From contig DAOWKM010000111.1 of the NCBI GenBank assembly GCA_030643695.1, positions 1 to 7,140 of the forward strand: a DNA stretch of 7,140 bases, in the 5' to 3' direction. Under the pieces are notes generated by a model, which worked only from the letters and a program-made list of their open reading frames with translations, searched no databases and had not been told where the DNA came from. Shown one piece after another: positions 6,601-7,140 of this stretch. Numbering within the stretch: the first letter of the stretch is position 1; every line of letters starts with the position of its first letter. Source of the DNA: Dehalococcoidia bacterium. GTDB lineage: Bacteria; Chloroflexota; Dehalococcoidia; Dehalococcoidales; DAOWKM01. The translations under genes were made by a program, and so were the position numbers.

Positions 6601-7140
6601 CCGATAATGACCATCCCACAGTGCAACTGGAACTGGCTAAGGTGTGGCTTAAGAGCTATGGATATGATGGAGACAGGGTGTTTAGCGATGACTACCCGGG
6701 AGAGGCAAAAGAGGTTTGTCTACGCCTATGGCTGGAAGACATGGGCATAGCTAGCCGAGACCTTGACCCACAAGAGCTAGAGCAGGCGGTAGAAAAGGTA
6801 AGTAGTGAAAAGAATCTCACTTCGCCCATCATTGGCAAGGTTATACTCCGCGATGGGCACACCAGTGAGCCATTTGACCAACCGGTAACAGTGGGGAACA
6901 TCTATATGATGAAGCTAATCCACCTGGTTGAGGATAAGGTTCACGCCCGCTCTACCGGACCCTACTCCCTGATTACGCAACAACCGCTGGGCGGTAAGGC
7001 TCAATTCGGCGGTCAACGCTTTGGTGAAATGGAGGTATGGGCACTAGAAGCCTATGGCGCCGCTCACAACCTCCAGGAAGTGCTGACTATTAAGTCAGAT
7101 GATGTAACTGGTCGAGCCAAAACCTATGAGGCTATAGTTA
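3636..7140 (+). CDS. rpoB: DNA-directed RNA polymerase beta subunit, 3' truncated by window
   Basis: RpoB forms much of the RNA polymerase catalytic cleft and binds rifamycins. The frame is open without a stop from ATG 3636 to the edge (1168 codons, plus one base). By comparison with other bacteria, roughly 80-110 C-terminal residues are missing. Conserved blocks in order: RSPGVYF (145-151), the rifampicin region SQLSQFMDQ through GPGG (392-420), IETPEGPNIGL, LMGSNMQRQAVPLL (615-628), NFEDAI near the catalytic centre (E741, D742), GDKLAGRHGNKG with the two active-site lysines (K893, K901; E. coli K1065, K1073), and FGGQRFGEMEVWALEAYGAAH. The large E. coli insertion before AVKRRI is absent. 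An insertion of about 85 residues relative to E. coli lies between FDGA (961-964) and the DGHTSEPFDQ block (from 1073). Start: ATG 3636 has AAGGAG 10 nt upstream. ATG 3645 (residue 4), after GGGG, is a near-equal alternative. rpoC presumably follows outside the window. Confidence 0.98.
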   Translation, partial: MDSMLSTHIQKRMLPVIRKSYARLPQIVDVPNLIKVQLDSFHWFQEQGLRQLLEEVSPIKDFTGNRLELSFTDYEFRHPHHTEQECRQRDLTYSAPLYVRAQLLVKETGEIKEQDLFFGDIPLMTPKGTFITSGAERVVVSQLLRSPGVYFTIEQDATSGRELCHVKLIPTRGAWLEFEVSNRDVISAKIDGKRKIPVTTLLRAIGYGSDEQLLNLFSKEDSSSEHQFIRSTMEREPLVRNESEALLDIYKKLRPGDPSSIENARKLINNLFFNPTRYDLGVVGRYKLNKRLGLEIKEDVRALTKEDIVEIVRHTIMVNNGLDTSDDIDHLGNRRVRTVGELVQNQFRIGLLRLERVVRERMSIINTEAITPSALVNTRPIIAAIREFFGGSQLSQFMDQTNPLAELTHKRRLSAMGPGGLSRERAGFDVRDVHFSHYGRICPIETPEGPNIGLIGSLATYSLVNQYGFIETPYRKVISELSNTDDRLVGKITREAVVDDKGNTIVKARATITPQLATKLSRLSSRMIKVVPFVSNEVIYLSADKEDEYIIAQANAQLDQNSRFVDERVEARLGDRYLVEERDKIELMDVSPKQIVSVATALIPFLEHNDANRALMGSNMQRQAVPLLRPEAPLVATGMEAEAAKHSGQVLFAQNAGVVTSVTSLQIVVTKDDGEKDIYRLMKFVRTNQGTCINQQPTVSKGDRVEPGWILADSSATEQGELALGQNVLCAFMSWKGYNFEDAIIINNRLVEQDKFTSVHIEKHEVEARDTKLGPEEITRDIPNVGEESLRELDETGIVRIGAEVGPDDILVGKITPKGETELSAEEKLLRAIFGEKAREVKDTSLRVPHGEWGKVINVRVFSQASGDELAAGVSQWVQVWVAQKRRISVGDKLAGRHGNKGVIALIAPAEDMPFLPDGTPVDIILNPIGVPSRMNIGQVLETHLGWAAQMLGFKVLTPVFDGASDAAIEDALARVWLAQKAGTIDLNPDNDHPTVQLELAKVWLKSYGYDGDRVFSDDYPGEAKEVCLRLWLEDMGIASRDLDPQELEQAVEKVSSEKNLTSPIIGKVILRDGHTSEPFDQPVTVGNIYMMKLIHLVEDKVHARSTGPYSLITQQPLGGKAQFGGQRFGEMEVWALEAYGAAHNLQEVLTIKSDDVTGRAKTYEAIV

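Noticed and set aside
4207..6901. Several frames of 69-116 codons on both strands inside rpoB, and the minus frame at 457-777 inside rimI
   Set aside because: All lie within strongly conserved coding sequence, give Ser/Arg-rich nonsense translations and show no family motif.

Overview
The window looks like a chromosomal segment of a Chloroflexota bacterium, most likely a Dehalococcoidia-type lineage. This is an inference. It rests on the character of the RpoB sequence, on a large RpoB insertion between the conserved TPVFDGA and DGxTxEPFDQPVTVG blocks, on an rpoB that stands alone instead of following rplJ-rplL, and on the moderate base composition. I ran no database search. No rRNA, tRNA, CRISPR array, insertion sequence or phage gene is visible.

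Layout. Positions 1-198 hold the 3' end of a plus-strand gene encoding a zinc-ribbon-like tail. An extended -10 promoter follows, then a plus-strand RimI-type GNAT N-acetyltransferase (317-976). Its last 16 bases overlap the end of a convergent minus-strand cluster. Read 5' to 3' on the minus strand, that cluster is a transglutaminase-like protein (2939-2319), a single-domain cupin (2207-1878) and a histone-deacetylase/AcuC-type amidohydrolase (1824-961). The transglutaminase gene has a good sigma-70 promoter with a 7-bp-arm inverted repeat across the predicted transcription start. The three genes may be co-transcribed.

A divergent intergenic region of about 230 bp separates this cluster from a small plus-strand gene (3171-3422, 83 aa, unknown function). 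That gene has a very strong promoter (TTGACA, 16 bp, extended TGA-TATACT) embedded in two copies of a 12-bp GATA-rich repeat. A second strong promoter (TTGACA, 17 bp, TGG-TATCAT) then drives rpoB, the beta subunit of RNA polymerase. rpoB is open from 3636 to the window edge, with 1168 codons visible and the C-terminus missing.

How the genes relate. rpoB and rimI are housekeeping genes (transcription, protein N-terminal acetylation). The minus-strand cluster is accessory: two predicted amide-bond enzymes around a small metal-binding cupin, with no pathway that can be read from sequence. The most unusual points are the altered HDAC active site (third zinc ligand Asp to Glu, catalytic Tyr to Arg), the two candidate operator arrangements in the divergent region, and the strongly promoted 83-aa orphan. 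I found no convincing evidence for a complete new multi-gene system.
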